NCBI RefSeq assembly: GCF_051020975.1
Contig: NC_135038.1
Span: 1,486,001 to 1,550,000 of the forward strand
Length of the DNA stretch: 64,000 bases
Direction: 5' to 3'
Origin: Osmia lignaria lignaria
Taxonomy: Eukaryota > Arthropoda > Insecta > Hymenoptera > Megachilidae
Below, piece by piece: positions 21,269-31,615 of the stretch. A program made the position numbers and the translations under genes. The notes under the pieces were generated by a model. The model was not told the origin of the DNA. It made no database searches and saw only the letters and a list, made by a program, of their open reading frames with translations. Within the stretch, counting starts at the first letter, position 1, and each line of letters begins with the position of its first letter.

Positions 21269-21586
21269 ATGCTGTTGTACACAGATGTTAAAACTCAACC
21301 GATCAACAATCCGCCGAATGCATTATTGGGCACCCCGTTGAACGAGTTGCTAAAAGGATCGTTAGAAAATGGATGGAACCAGAACTTCAATCACAAACGC
21401 ACAAATTGTACTTGCAGCAGCAATTACCACGGTTGCAGGAATGATAATCATGTATTAAACGGTGATGACTCTTTACAATCATTTAGTAAGGACAATATCC
21501 CCAAACTGAACACATCGCAAGATTTGAGCGACAAAAACGCGCAATTTCTGCAATCGTTGGGTTTTGTGATTAAGAAACGAAAATGA
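21269..21586 (+). CDS. Small Polinton protein, unknown, abutting the capsid gene
   Basis: A 105-residue frame with NPPNALLGTPLNELLKG and a C-terminus QFLQSLGFVIKKRK. Its TGA overlaps the ATG of the major capsid gene (ATGA at 21583-21586), a compact viral-style junction. The short stretch SLQSFSKDNIPKLNTSQD is echoed upstream at about 21107-21150 (TIIQSFSRENISKSDTSQE), so part has been duplicated. No clear ATG context at its beginning; I do not know its function, and it may be a remnant of a longer protein including the Asn-Gly-Ser tract. Confidence 0.4.
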   Translation: MLLYTDVKTQPINNPPNALLGTPLNELLKGSLENGWNQNFNHKRTNCTCSSNYHGCRNDNHVLNGDDSLQSFSKDNIPKLNTSQDLSDKNAQFLQSLGFVIKKRK

Positions 21587-22794
21587 TGGATCCATTGAAC
21601 ATTGCCAGTTTACCGATTTCTGATGATCGAATTACAAAGATCGAATTACATAGTTACAGCCCATACGCCAACACAAAGTTCGGAAACAATGATCAAATAC
21701 GAATTCCCATTCAACAAGATTTGTACACGTTTCCTAGTGAGAGTTATCTTTACGTCGAAGGAAAACTCCTTCTCAACGATGACAATGTTGCAGGAACTTC
21801 AGTTGGACTAGACATGAATTGCGCAGCATTTATGTTTGATGAAATTCGATATGAATTAAACGGCGTGGAGATTGATCGTTGTAAAAACGTTGGAATAACA
21901 ACTATGATAAAAAATGGAGTATCGTTGACAACGACAAGATCAAAAATGCTTAAAAACGCTGGCTGGATAGACATACCCAATACAGGAGGCTACGTTGACT
22001 TTTGTGTTCCTCTAAATATGCTGCTTGGTTTCTGCGAAGATTACAAACGAATAGTGATTAATGCGCATCATGAATTGATTCTGATTCGGTCGCGAGACGA
22101 CAAAAACGCTGTTTTTGGAACAGATGGTGCAAAATACACGCTGCAACTATACAAAGTACAGTGGAGGATGCCACATGTCACGCTCGAAGAAAGGCACAAA
22201 CTTTCATTGTTGCGCATCCTTGAAAACGGTCAAACGATAATTATGAGTTACCGTTCCTGGGACTTATACGAGTATCCAATGTTACAAGCAACCACTAAAC
22301 ATACATGGAGCATTAAAGCAGCTACGCAATTAGAAAAACCACGATATGTAATATTTGCATTACAAACGAATAAAAAAAATAGGCTCAATAGACATATCAC
22401 CAAATTTGATGACTGCAAACTCACCAATTTTCGATTGTATTTAAATTCGGATTCATATCCGTATGACAATTTGAATCTTGAATTTAATAAAAATAGATAC
22501 TCTGTCCTTTACGACATGTATGCAAAATTCAGAAAGTCATATTACGGAGCAATGTGCAGTAATGGTGATGACGGAGCTCTATACGATAAGATACTCTTTT
22601 TTGGCTACGGCCCATTTGTTGTCATTGATTGCTCGCATCAGAACGAATCGATAAAAAGCGCTACAATCGATGTAAGAATCGATTTTGAGTGTAGTGAAAA
22701 CGTTCCTGAAAATACTAGCGCATACTGTTTGATCATTCACGATCGTATCGTGCAGTACAATCCACTGACCAATGTAGTGCGCAAACTCTCTTAA
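21583..22794 (+). CDS. Polinton major capsid protein (double jelly-roll)
   Basis: A 403-residue open frame with no break. The N-terminal IASLPISDDRITKIELHSYS, LYTFPSESYLYVEGKL and FMFDEIRYELNGVEIDR motifs are those of the insect Polinton major capsid protein, predicted to form a double jelly-roll building block of an icosahedral shell. Start chosen at the first of two consecutive ATGs, which overlap the previous frame's stop. It is followed within 75 bases by the exonuclease-like gene on the same strand. With protease and penton genes broken, virion assembly from this copy is not expected. Confidence 0.88.
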   Translation: MMDPLNIASLPISDDRITKIELHSYSPYANTKFGNNDQIRIPIQQDLYTFPSESYLYVEGKLLLNDDNVAGTSVGLDMNCAAFMFDEIRYELNGVEIDRCKNVGITTMIKNGVSLTTTRSKMLKNAGWIDIPNTGGYVDFCVPLNMLLGFCEDYKRIVINAHHELILIRSRDDKNAVFGTDGAKYTLQLYKVQWRMPHVTLEERHKLSLLRILENGQTIIMSYRSWDLYEYPMLQATTKHTWSIKAATQLEKPRYVIFALQTNKKNRLNRHITKFDDCKLTNFRLYLNSDSYPYDNLNLEFNKNRYSVLYDMYAKFRKSYYGAMCSNGDDGALYDKILFFGYGPFVVIDCSHQNESIKSATIDVRIDFECSENVPENTSAYCLIIHDRIVQYNPLTNVVRKLS

Positions 22795-22867
22795 GTGGAA
22801 GAAGGTTTATATGAGATCATTCCACAGCAAAACCAGTCATTTTTCGCCACAAATTCAACTAATCAAA

Positions 22868-23496
22868 ATGAACGTACCAACATTCGTGGACATTCAAGGC
22901 TTCAAAAGCGATACGAACGAGTTATTCGTAAAGGAACTTGCCATCTTCCAGAATGGGAATCGTGTACAATGTTTCATCTTTGCGCCTCCATTTGCTAAGA
23001 GAAAATTGTCGAAAGCAGAATTAAGACAAATAAAATGGTTGACGCAAAATCATTATGGTTTTGAGTGGGACGATGGTACCGTGCCGTATTAACGCCTTCA
23101 AGAGTGTGCCGCTTCGTGTTTGAAAGATAGTATTCATGGATCTGTATACGTCAAGGGCATTGAGAAAGAAAAATGGCTGAAGAAACTTTATCCTTCAGTC
23201 AGTCCAATCAATATAGAGGTTTTGAACAAAGATGACGATCTACCGAATTTGCCAACCAAGAGCTGGCATATTCAGGATGGATGGATGGATAAACATATGG
23301 CATGCATCGCGCACAACGGAGCATGTGCTATGAGAAACGTATCGATATTAAAAGAATGGTGGTTAAAAAAAGGAAGGAGGAAGATGAAGAACTGTGTATG
23401 GAACATTATAACCGGCCGGGGGATGACACGCACATAGATGGACCTCCACCGAAAAAGAAAAATTGTTACATTTGTCTTAAAACACGAAACATTTAA
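22868..23496 (+). pseudogene. Insect-Polinton-associated protein, possibly exonuclease-like, broken
   Basis: ATG at 22868 opens MNVPTFVDIQGFKSDTNELF and KELAI(F)QNGNRVQCFIF. A TAA at 23090-23092 interrupts the frame after DDGTVPY. The same frame continues with IHGSVYVKGIEKEKWL and CIAHNGACAMRNVSILKEWW. A run of seven A near 23367-23373 then shifts the frame, and the acidic/proline tail (EDEELCMEH, DGPPPKKK) reads in the next frame to 23496. The VDIQGF...KELA opening and later CxxH...CA pattern recall an RNase H-fold exonuclease; this is a weak structural guess. The protein recurs in insect Polintons as far as I recall. AATAAA follows at about 23530. Confidence 0.55.
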
Positions 23497-23654
23497 TATC
23501 ATTTATTAATTTTGTTCATTACTGTAAAATAATAAAATCTATTTAGTAAAAATATACTTTATGCGTCTTAATGTTGTTTTACCTAGAACGATTGTATGTG
23601 TAACGTTTGTGTTTCATATTCCAATGTAGGAGATACAAAGGGATGTTCTTCTAT

Positions 23655-23945
23655 TTCAAAGACACGAGGGAGTAGGGCGAAATCCATGTTTACATGCAGA
23701 CACGTGTCGATGTGCAATCTGGTACAGATAGAGAGAGCATCGTCGAGACAGACTTTTGGTCACGTTTTGCTTGGATGCCTCTTTAACGGCTTGCTGACAC
23801 GGTTAACATGAGGGGGGTAGGGTGAAATCCATGTTTACAGGTAGACACGTGTCGATGTGCAATCTGATACAGATTGAGCGAGCATCGTCGAGACAGACTT
23901 TCGGTCACGTTGTTGCTTGGATGCGTATTTGATGGCTCGGCCACG
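23655..23945. repeat. Tandem duplication of about 145 bp
   Basis: Two imperfect copies, about 23655-23800 and 23815-23945, share AAATCCATGTTTACA, ACACGTGTCGATGTGCAATC, ATCGTCGAGACAGACTTT and GTCACGTT...TGCTTGGATGC. They lie in the non-coding gap between the exonuclease-like and ATPase genes. No function is evident. Confidence 0.75.
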
Positions 23946-23954
23946 AATTGCATT

Positions 23955-24030
23955 CCGCGTGCCCGCCACCACCACCGCGTGCCCGCCAACGCCGCGCGCC
24001 GCCGCTGCCCCGCCGCCGCCGCCGCGGAGA
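23955..24030. repeat. GC-rich low-complexity tract
   Basis: A stretch of CCGCCACCACC/GCCGCCGCC-type sequence, sharply more GC-rich than its AT-rich surroundings, just upstream of the ATPase promoter. It may be a promoter element or only a microsatellite. Confidence 0.6.
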
Positions 24031-24090
24031 AAAAGGGTTAATCGCGGTTAAAGCGCGTTCACGACGCGGGCAAGCAGCTTTTCCGCAACC

Positions 24091-24097
24091 TATAAAG
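24091..24097 (+). promoter_or_regulatory. TATA box for the packaging ATPase gene
   Basis: CCTATAAAGAGG lies 40 bases before the ATG at 24137, consistent with a transcription start about 15 bases before the ATG. Confidence 0.45.
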
Positions 24098-24136
24098 AGG
24101 CTGAATCATTAAATATATGGTTATTATATAGACGAT

Positions 24137-24829
24137 ATGCGTTTCGCAAAGCAGCCCCTGTCTATCCTTATTCTCGATGTAGACGAGAGGACAACACGCA
24201 TGGACGATCGTCGGCGACGACACGGACCCCTCTTGCCGAATACGATACGTGGTATAATTTGCGGTCCATCGAACTGCGGTAAAACGAACGTCGTAATCAG
24301 TCTGATCAAGAGCCCGAACGGTGTAAGATTCAATAACGTATATGTATACTCAAAATCATTGCAACAACCAAAGTACAAATATCTCGAACGAATTTTAACA
24401 AACGTTCCTGAAATAGAATACTTTTCATTTTCAAATAATACCGAAGTCGTGCCACCGAACGAGGCGCTGCCCGATTCGGTGTTTATATTCGATGACGTTA
24501 CATGCGACAAGCAAGACGTGTTAAGAGAATATTTCGCTATGGGCAGGCACTCGCGCGTGGACTGTTTTTATCTCTGTCAGACTTACGCGAGAATACCGAA
24601 ACACCTAATTCGCGACAATGCCAACATTTTGATCGTGTTCAAACAAGATGGCACGAATCTACGCCACATTTATAATGATCATGTAAATACAGATATGTCG
24701 TACGAAAATTTTTGTGAATTGTGCGCACAGTGTTGGGAACAGAAATATGGTTTCGTAATAATCGACAAAGATAGCTCGATGGAACGTGGTCGTTACAGAA
24801 ATGGATTTAACGAATTTGCCGTTTTCTGA
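24137..24829 (+). CDS. Polinton genome-packaging ATPase (FtsK/HerA, A32-like)
   Basis: A 230-residue intact frame. Walker A is GPSNCGKTN (about residues 47-55), Walker B is SVFIFDDV (about 114-121), and YLCQTYARIPKHLIRDNAN follows with the sensor Gln typical of the A32-type packaging ATPases. These motors pump DNA into preformed capsids. Length and motifs match the family. It has its own TATA box and overlaps the next gene by 29 bases, suggesting the two were expressed from one transcript or read by re-initiation. Confidence 0.92.
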   Translation: MRFAKQPLSILILDVDERTTRMDDRRRRHGPLLPNTIRGIICGPSNCGKTNVVISLIKSPNGVRFNNVYVYSKSLQQPKYKYLERILTNVPEIEYFSFSNNTEVVPPNEALPDSVFIFDDVTCDKQDVLREYFAMGRHSRVDCFYLCQTYARIPKHLIRDNANILIVFKQDGTNLRHIYNDHVNTDMSYENFCELCAQCWEQKYGFVIIDKDSSMERGRYRNGFNEFAVF

Positions 24830-25955
24830 AACATTTAGTCCTTCGATAGAACGCTTAGCGAGTAGACGTCTTCTCTTTGCAATGGATAATAGTAATATTA
24901 AAGAATCGAGTAAAGTTGCGAATGCTATAGCTAAAACAAGCGATGCTATACGCAAAAAACGCAGAGCTCTCAAATCGGAGAGCATCGACGAAGAGAGAGT
25001 CATCGAAAAACGATTGAGACCCGTGGTAGAACCGCTGGAACGAATTATCGAGAATATGTCCGCGGAATCGCCATATTCAAACACGATCGATATAAAATCC
25101 GAGTCGACATTCCCAACTTTGAATATTAAAGAACCGCAAAAATTGACGTCAACTCCTTTTCTTAACCCTCAAAGCACACAAACTGCAAGAGCACGCATTT
25201 ATGCCGAACCTGGTACATCTTCGAGTGACCGGTCGGTGGATATGACGAAAGATCGCCCCGATTTTCATCGTGAAGAATCGATACATGCCGTTGAAACGTA
25301 CGGCGACAGCGACGAGAATCTTAATGTTTCTATGCAGCGAATTTTGGACAAGCCTAGCGAAAACATACGTAGCCATTTCACGGAAAATTTGGGGCCGTTG
25401 GCAGCTAAATACATTCAATTACTCTTTACCGATCGTGAGAAGAAGATAGATGACGTGTATGGAGTATACGTACAACGCAACAAATTAATGCTTGGAAGTT
25501 CAGTTTTCGACGTAAACAAAAACGACGATGTGATTATTAATGGAGTGAGGTACAGAGGAACAACTGGTTTGTACGAATTACTATTTATGAGAATGCCCGA
25601 TGACACCTTGTTCAACGATGCTGATTTACACAAATACGCGGAAATATTAAAGTCGTCGAACGCTCATAGACGTAGCCATATCTCGTCGGGGCTTGTGAAA
25701 AGTAACAAGGGTTACAAGTATAAATATATCATTGCAAAATTGCTTAAGAGCGAGCGGCATGGAGGTAATCTGATACCGTTCGATATGGTGGCTAACGATA
25801 ACGCGGTGGACTACGTGCACTGGAATGACCCAAATGAACTCGTCGATAGATTACGTCTTTTCGTATCCTCGAAATCCGCAGGACATACGGGGCATGACAA
25901 CGAGATCGTTTCTATAATCGAAGAACTTCGAGAAGCCGGGTTGATTATAAATTGA
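24801..25955 (+). CDS. DUF8207-like Polinton protein
   Basis: Start placed at the ATG of 24801 (MDLTNLPFSE), 15 bases inside the open frame, giving 384 residues. The first third is charged and coil-prone (IAKTSDAIRKKRRALKS). The C-terminal half holds the family block: LAAKYIQLLF, DDVYGVYVQRNKLMLGSSVF, INGVRYRGTTGLYELLF and LHKYAEILKSSNAHRRS. I associate this block with the insect Polinton family catalogued, from memory, as DUF8207. Function unknown. Part of its N-terminal coding region (about 25190-25365) is duplicated at 26137-26313 inside the integrase remnant. Confidence 0.72.
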   Translation: MDLTNLPFSETFSPSIERLASRRLLFAMDNSNIKESSKVANAIAKTSDAIRKKRRALKSESIDEERVIEKRLRPVVEPLERIIENMSAESPYSNTIDIKSESTFPTLNIKEPQKLTSTPFLNPQSTQTARARIYAEPGTSSSDRSVDMTKDRPDFHREESIHAVETYGDSDENLNVSMQRILDKPSENIRSHFTENLGPLAAKYIQLLFTDREKKIDDVYGVYVQRNKLMLGSSVFDVNKNDDVIINGVRYRGTTGLYELLFMRMPDDTLFNDADLHKYAEILKSSNAHRRSHISSGLVKSNKGYKYKYIIAKLLKSERHGGNLIPFDMVANDNAVDYVHWNDPNELVDRLRLFVSSKSAGHTGHDNEIVSIIEELREAGLIIN

Positions 25956-25988
25956 CACGTTCGTAAAGCATGATGTTAGTGTACAAAC

Positions 25989-26140
25989 ATGAAGAAGGTG
26001 AAGAGAAATCATATCACGGACGAGAAGATACAGCTGGTCAACGAGTTGCACGCGCCAGCGAGACGTAACTTTAGACGTAGACGAGTCATTGTACGGGGTT
26101 ACGATGATCTCTGGCAAGCGGATCTTGTAGAGATGCGACG
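25989..26140 (+). pseudogene. Polinton integrase, N-terminal remnant
   Basis: The frame from 25989 reads KIQLVNELHAPARRNFRRRR and then VRGYDDLWQADLVEM, the start of a retroviral-type DDE integrase core with its first Asp (DLWQAD). It breaks immediately afterwards, where sequence duplicated from the DUF8207-like gene begins (about 26137). The rest of the core, with second Asp and Glu, is absent. A matching C-terminal piece is found 900 bases downstream. Integrase inserts Polinton DNA and creates the 6-bp duplication; this one cannot act. Confidence 0.82.
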
Positions 26141-26313
26141 CACGCATTTATTCCGAACCTGGTACATCTTCGAGTGAACAGACGGCGGATGTGACGAAAG
26201 ATCGTCCCGATTTTCATCGTGAAGAATCGATACATGTCGTTGAAACGTACGGCGGCAGCGACGAGAATCTTAATGTTTCTATGCAGCGAATTTTGGACAA
26301 GCCTAGTGAAAAA
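26137..26313 (+). repeat. Duplicated fragment of the DUF8207-like gene
   Basis: About 175 bp matching 25190-25365 at roughly 90-95 percent by eye, including GTGAAGAATCGATACATG and TTTTGGACAAGCCTAG. It replaced the integrase core. It is followed by a Pro/Thr-rich frame to 26473 (RRQFTPEDIEMQNRP) that I cannot assign. Confidence 0.85.
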
Positions 26314-26635
26314 ACGTCGCCAGTTCACGCCAGAAGACATCGAGATGCAGAACCGACCGACCGCCACCCCAACAACGTTGCCCTCAGATCTACAGATAGC
26401 AGAGCTACCAGAAGCACAACAAAACGGAACAACGAACCCCGGCTTCAAAACCAAAACAATCCTGTACTACTAAAACTAAAGAACGGGATCAGAAGGCTTA
26501 AGAAAAAAATAAAAATAAAAATAAAAACACGCACCACATAGAAGAAGAAAATATATATATGTATATGATTTATTTTTTTGCACAAGTTTTTTGTTCCTTA
26601 AAAGAATTTACCTTTATATTATTTATATAAAAAAT

Positions 26636-26921
26636 TTATCCCTCCTCTCGAAATAGAGGCGCAAGGTTCAGGATGTTATCTTCGTCCCACTCCCATAGTT
26701 CTTGGAGGGTATGTCGAAAATAAGCCCGGTACCACCGAACGGCCTTCCGGTATGCAAGATTAATGTGCCCCGTGTAAACCACGTGAGTACCATCTTCACG
26801 CTGAAAAAGGGCATCACAAGAAAACGGAATAATAAATCAAAAACAAAAAAGAAAAAAGAATGATGTCAGAACTACTCACCCAAGATCTGAATACGTCTTT
26901 CTTGAATCGTGATAGATCCAT
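26636..26921 (-). CDS. Small two-exon gene in the integrase gap, unknown
   Basis: Minus strand. ATG at 26921-26919 opens 14 codons (MDLSRFKKDVFRSW) ending at 26880 before GTGAGT. A 79-base intron with a T-rich end closes at CCCTTTTTCAG (26801). Exon 2 (26800-26636) continues in phase: REDGTHVVYTGHINLAYRK, LQELWEWDEDN, stop TAA 26638-26636. Total about 68 residues, acidic and Trp-rich at the C-terminus, no domain I know. A TATA box (TATATAAA, 26966-26959) lies 38 bases upstream of the ATG. Good splice signals, constant phase and TATA box argue it is a gene, but length is small. Confidence 0.5.
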
Positions 26922-26958
26922 ATTACGCGACAAAGTTTCTTTTAAAGTAATCGACCAG

Positions 26959-26966
26959 TTTATATA
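26959..26966 (-). promoter_or_regulatory. TATA box of the small minus-strand gene
   Basis: The minus strand reads TGGTATATAAACTGG. Transcription about 30 bases downstream would begin only some 10 bases before the ATG. Confidence 0.45.
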
Positions 26967-27039
26967 CCACCAAGCCCCCACCAGGTTTACCAGGAGCATA
27001 GCGACGATTAGTTCTACGTCGACAATTTTTCAACGTGGA

Positions 27040-27239
27040 GAACCGTCTTACCGACGCTGGTCTCAGATTATAACAATAGAAGGCATCGTACGATTAGAAT
27101 GTGTCCCGTCGACGTAACACCGGAACACGCGGACAAACTCTTATCGTCCGTATATTCTAACATAAAGAATGCAGCTCCAGCCAAGTACAAGGGCGATGAT
27201 CACGTGCGAGTTGAGAAAACATCTCCCTCCAAACTCTAA
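27040..27239 (+). pseudogene. Polinton integrase, C-terminal remnant
   Basis: A frame around 27045 reads WRTVLPTLVSDYNNRRHRTI, then PVDVTPEHADKLL and SVYSNIKNAAPAKYKG, ending in a stop at about 27237. YN-x-R-x-HRTI-x-P-x-x-V after the DDE core and the KYK-x-D-x-VR start of an SH3-like C-terminal domain are typical of Polinton integrases. Together with 25989-26140 it frames a gap in which the catalytic core should lie. Confidence 0.78.
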
Positions 27240-27376
27240 GACCTGAGATGAGTAAGAACTCCGGTCTCTCTCTCATGAAATTGCAAGGTTTGCATGAGCT
27301 CGAAACCCTACAGGCTTATAAAGATACTTGGAAATTAATAATATTTTACTCGTGGAGCAAAGAATAAATTATGTTT

Positions 27377-30300
27377 TTAGGAATAATTATTTATTTTATA
27401 ATGTCCCCAAGGCAACGTTCTTGTGGATTGTGGAATTATGAATCGTTTATCATCGCAAGGACTAAGCACCTTCTTTTCTTCACATATAGAATATACATTG
27501 TGCAATTTTGAACGAATACATCTCTGTTCACGATGCACTTCTAAACGATCATACAAGCAACGTATATAATCATCGAAGGAAATAGTTTTCCTAACTACGT
27601 TACTTTTGACGCCCTTCACTTTTTTCGTGTCCCGTTTGCCCTCTACGCGCAAAGCATACATTTTCGACCGAAGTCCGACAAACTCAGTCATTATACATCC
27701 ATTATTTTCATCCTTCATTAATCCTGGTACTTTTTTATTTACTCGTGGCATACTGTAAACATTGTCCTCGGTATAGTCGCTCGTGTCAAACCGATGTATA
27801 TCGCGTTTCATTACATCGTATATGTCATCACATTCCAGTTCGTATATAAGACTGTCTGTGTCTGTGTATAATATTTTACAAAGATGTTTAAATTTCGGCC
27901 AAACATAATCATGATGGAATTCGTACAAACGTGTTTTTGATATATCCAGAATACACATACCAACATAAATGGGTTTTCTAAATTTAATTTCCAACTTTCG
28001 CATCTCTATTGCAACCAAATGTTCCGAAAATATTGATCTGCTATGAAAATTTGGTTTTGCTATCAGGGCCTCAGCCCCGTATCTACCTTCCCATTTTGTA
28101 ACTAATTTAACGTCTACATGATTTCTAACGTTCTCCATAGTTTTACCAAAGACTGCATTATTCATTAATTTAAATAAGTTCTTTTCAAAATCATTTTTAG
28201 CTACAGTTCTAAGTTGTGTGTTTAAATTAATGTATTCGCGAAGCCATGGAGATTGTTTAAATTCTAAAACGCGATGAATTACAGAAACTTTTAAGCCATG
28301 ATTTATGCATTGTTGAAGATTGCCGTAATGGATGATGTAACGTTGCTTATCCTGAACTGTAGCGAGTAGTTTCTCATGTTTGGCATTAGGAGGCTTCTCG
28401 CGTATTGGACAAAAAGGTAAATCTGCGTGCTTATCGTGTAATTCTAGCGGGTATTTCAAATCAACTTCCAAAATATATCCAATGTTCGAATTTTCGGATA
28501 TTGCATGAATGTTAAAACTTTTAGTTTCATTATCGTCTAACCACTTAAACTCGCCGTAAGGTAGATACTGCGACATTGCCCATCCATACAAATTATTAAC
28601 GTCGAAATATACTAAATATCGCGATGATTCTTCGGAATTGTACGAATCCATGTATTTATTATTGGCCTTTGCGTATCGATTAGAACATTGACTTAAACCG
28701 CCGCGTATGCCGCGCTCTATGAAAAGTAGCATATCGATATCTGTCAATAATTCTAATTCGATACGCGTGTGCTTCAGCATTGCATCCCACGTAAAACCAG
28801 GTAAAGTATAGTAATATGCAGGATCCAATTTGTAACTTCTCCAACAGCTGCTACGAAAATTTTCAAAAATGTCGGCCAATAATAAAACGTCTGTTTTTAG
28901 ATATAAATCGCTATATTCGCCAAGTGTTTTTATATTAAAACTGTACCAGACTTTTATCGCGTGGTCATAATCCTGCTGTGAAACGGCACAGTCGCTTAGT
29001 TGATTATAAAATTTGTCGCATGTCGGCAATGTCGTCTCGTTCAGTTTCATGTAGTCGGTAACATAATCGTATGGAAAGATGCCTTTTCGTGTAAGCAAAT
29101 CGAATCTTATCTCGTTCAAAAAATTAAATTGTGACCGTAAAATCGTCATATCGTCTTTCCCGAAATACGAACTCAATTTATCTAAACTAGAATTTAAAAA
29201 TTTGAATGAATCTATAAATCGAAGCGAAATTTTGTGACGTTTTAAATTCGTTGAAAATGAAATATATTTTTCTTTTGTAATTGGCAAGACTGATGTCGAG
29301 CCTACGATAATCGTTACCAATTCTTTTATTACAAAATGGGCATCGTATCCCGATAAGTTATGAAACACTATTGGTATAAAACGTTTATTTTTATAATTTA
29401 AATTACATCCCTGATGAGCAGGTCCTCGGTAACGACCAGTGAAATGGCAATGATCTCGAACTTTTGTTTCGTCGATGTCGAACGGTTTTTCGCAAATATA
29501 ACAATGCGTTGCATTCATATAATTTTCTCTTTCATCACCCGTCAAATTTGTCATGGGCACAATCGTATTAAATAATGGTGCAATTTTTCTTACAAGGTTC
29601 TCAAGTTCATTCACGAACCATTCAGCATAGTCAGGACCCCGATACGCGCGATACTCACACACCAATGCGTTGTACGAACAGTGAAAATAATATCCCACAC
29701 TGTATGCTTCGTGCTGCTGGTATGCATTGCAGTGTCCTTGATTGATGTTACTGTTAATCTTCTTAAGCATGCATTCGAAATCGCCGTACACGATGAATGG
29801 ATGACGTTCTCGGTGACAAAAATTATCAAACTTTATTATTTTATCTTCACTCGATGGTAGAATGATTGCGCAATCGTTCATCTTCATGCAGTCCTTCGTA
29901 TGTTTCAATAACTTTTCTTCTGCATAAAAGTAGTGAAGGCATCTGCATATAAACAAAGTAACTGCATTAGTACAAAAAGAACAAACGCATACACTAAAAT
30001 AGATGGTAATGGCGTGATACAAACCTGTCACAAATATAAGTTTTACTCTTATGTGCACTGAGCTGGTTTGAAACAAGCCGGGAAAGATTTTTAATCCATG
30101 CAAAGTGGCGCACATTACGGTTGGGCGTTTCAAGCATCAGCAGGTTAACGTGACGAAATCTTTTGATAGTGGTAAGTTGGAGCGGAGCACACCTTTTCAC
30201 ATTCATGTCCCAGAAATAAACGTTTATCGAAACATCGTTTTGGCGCTCAAATTTTGGTATTTGATTAAGCGTTATTGGAAATGCGATGCCCTCCAAATTT

Positions 30301-31490
30301 AAAACGGTGTCATAGTTGGGATACGATGATGGTCGATTTGCATTCACATGGGCGGGATATAATGCTGCAACTATCGATCTGACAAAACACGTATCATCGT
30401 CAACTGTCACATTTACTACCGCTCTTTTGTCCATGATTGTTTTTGGTATGTCGGTGTAACAACCAACATGCATCGGATTGCATTTATTGATATTTAACAT
30501 CAAATGCAGAATTTTCGATATTGCCCAACCACTGTCCCGTTCCTGAAATTCTTCCATCAGTGTTAAAGTTGAGTTCACAACGTATTTGTCATACCAATCG
30601 TTCAAGTTTGATGTAGAAAATAATTGTTTATTTCTCGCACTGAAACTTTTCACATCAGTATTATTATTAGCGATAAACTCCCCATACAACACCGTATTCA
30701 CTTTTATGCGTGAATGATTTTGGAAAACTTCCGCTAGACGTTGGAATACTATTTTTCTAGCATCTTCCAAAAAGTTTCGTGGTTCAATATGCTCGGTGTT
30801 GATTATAATTCCTGTAGTTATCCGGTTAAGGAAAGCTGATTCTACATCCTCCCAGATAAGAGATGATGATGATGCATGTGATTCAGCATCTGTTCTCCTT
30901 TGACCTTCGCCTATTTTTACAGATCCGTGTAACTCTGCTCTTAACGATTTAAATCTCGCTATCCTGGCTGTTAAACTATTTTTCAAACCAGTTGATAAGT
31001 CCTTTTCCAGTTGCAATCGCTCTATCATTAAATCAATGCATTGATTGCATTGCACCAGACATGCGTTTCGGTCGTCGTTACTACTTATGGCTGCAATACG
31101 TTGTGTCAAAAGTTGTTCTATACAAGCAAGTTCGTTTAGTAATATTGCCTTTTGACCACTAGGATGATCATTGTCACAATACAATATTCTACGCAAGGCG
31201 TCGATTCTTTCTTTGTATGCTTCTATGTCTCGCCATGCTTCGACTGATAAATCGTCTCCCATTTGTAATCGTTCGTCTATCAATTCGATGCACTGATCAC
31301 ATCGCATCAAGCAATCGCAACGCTCATCTTCAGTATTGATGTTTATCGCCCGCTGCGCCAATAATTCGGTAATGCGTTCGAGTTCCTGCAGTAACGTGGC
31401 CTCCATTTCTCTTTTCCACAAACGCGTTAAGTATCCTTGCACTTCTAATTGTGAAACTACATATGACGCACATTGCCAATTTTCTCCCAT
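27377..31490 (-). CDS. Polinton DNA polymerase B (protein-primed type), two exons
   Basis: Minus strand, exon 1 31490-30025, intron 30024-29943 (GTTTGT...TATGCAG, 82 bp), exon 2 29942-27377; the phase is kept and gives about 1343 residues. The first 240 residues are coiled-coil-like with two Cys-containing repeats (CDQCIELIDERLQ, CNQCIDLMIERLQ), then the N-terminal polymerase region. Residues about 636-668 carry an EndoVII-like Cys/His cluster (CYIC ... DHCHFTGRYRGPAHQGCN). Exonuclease motifs: YGDFEC, HNLSGYDAHF, YLKTDVLLLAD. Polymerase motifs: A DVNNLYG, B KLMNNAVFGK, C YTDTDS. All active-site residues I checked are present. It would replicate Polinton DNA from protein-primed ends. No stop or frameshift seen. 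Confidence 0.9.
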
Positions 31491-31615
31491 TTTATTAAAG
31501 TGGGGCTGTCATTGACGAAAGTGTTTAATTGCTGTTCACTCTGCAGCGTCAACAAAAACCGCATTTCCAAGACGTAGAAAAATTCGTTCAAGGTCATGAG
31601 CAAAACCTCTACCTT

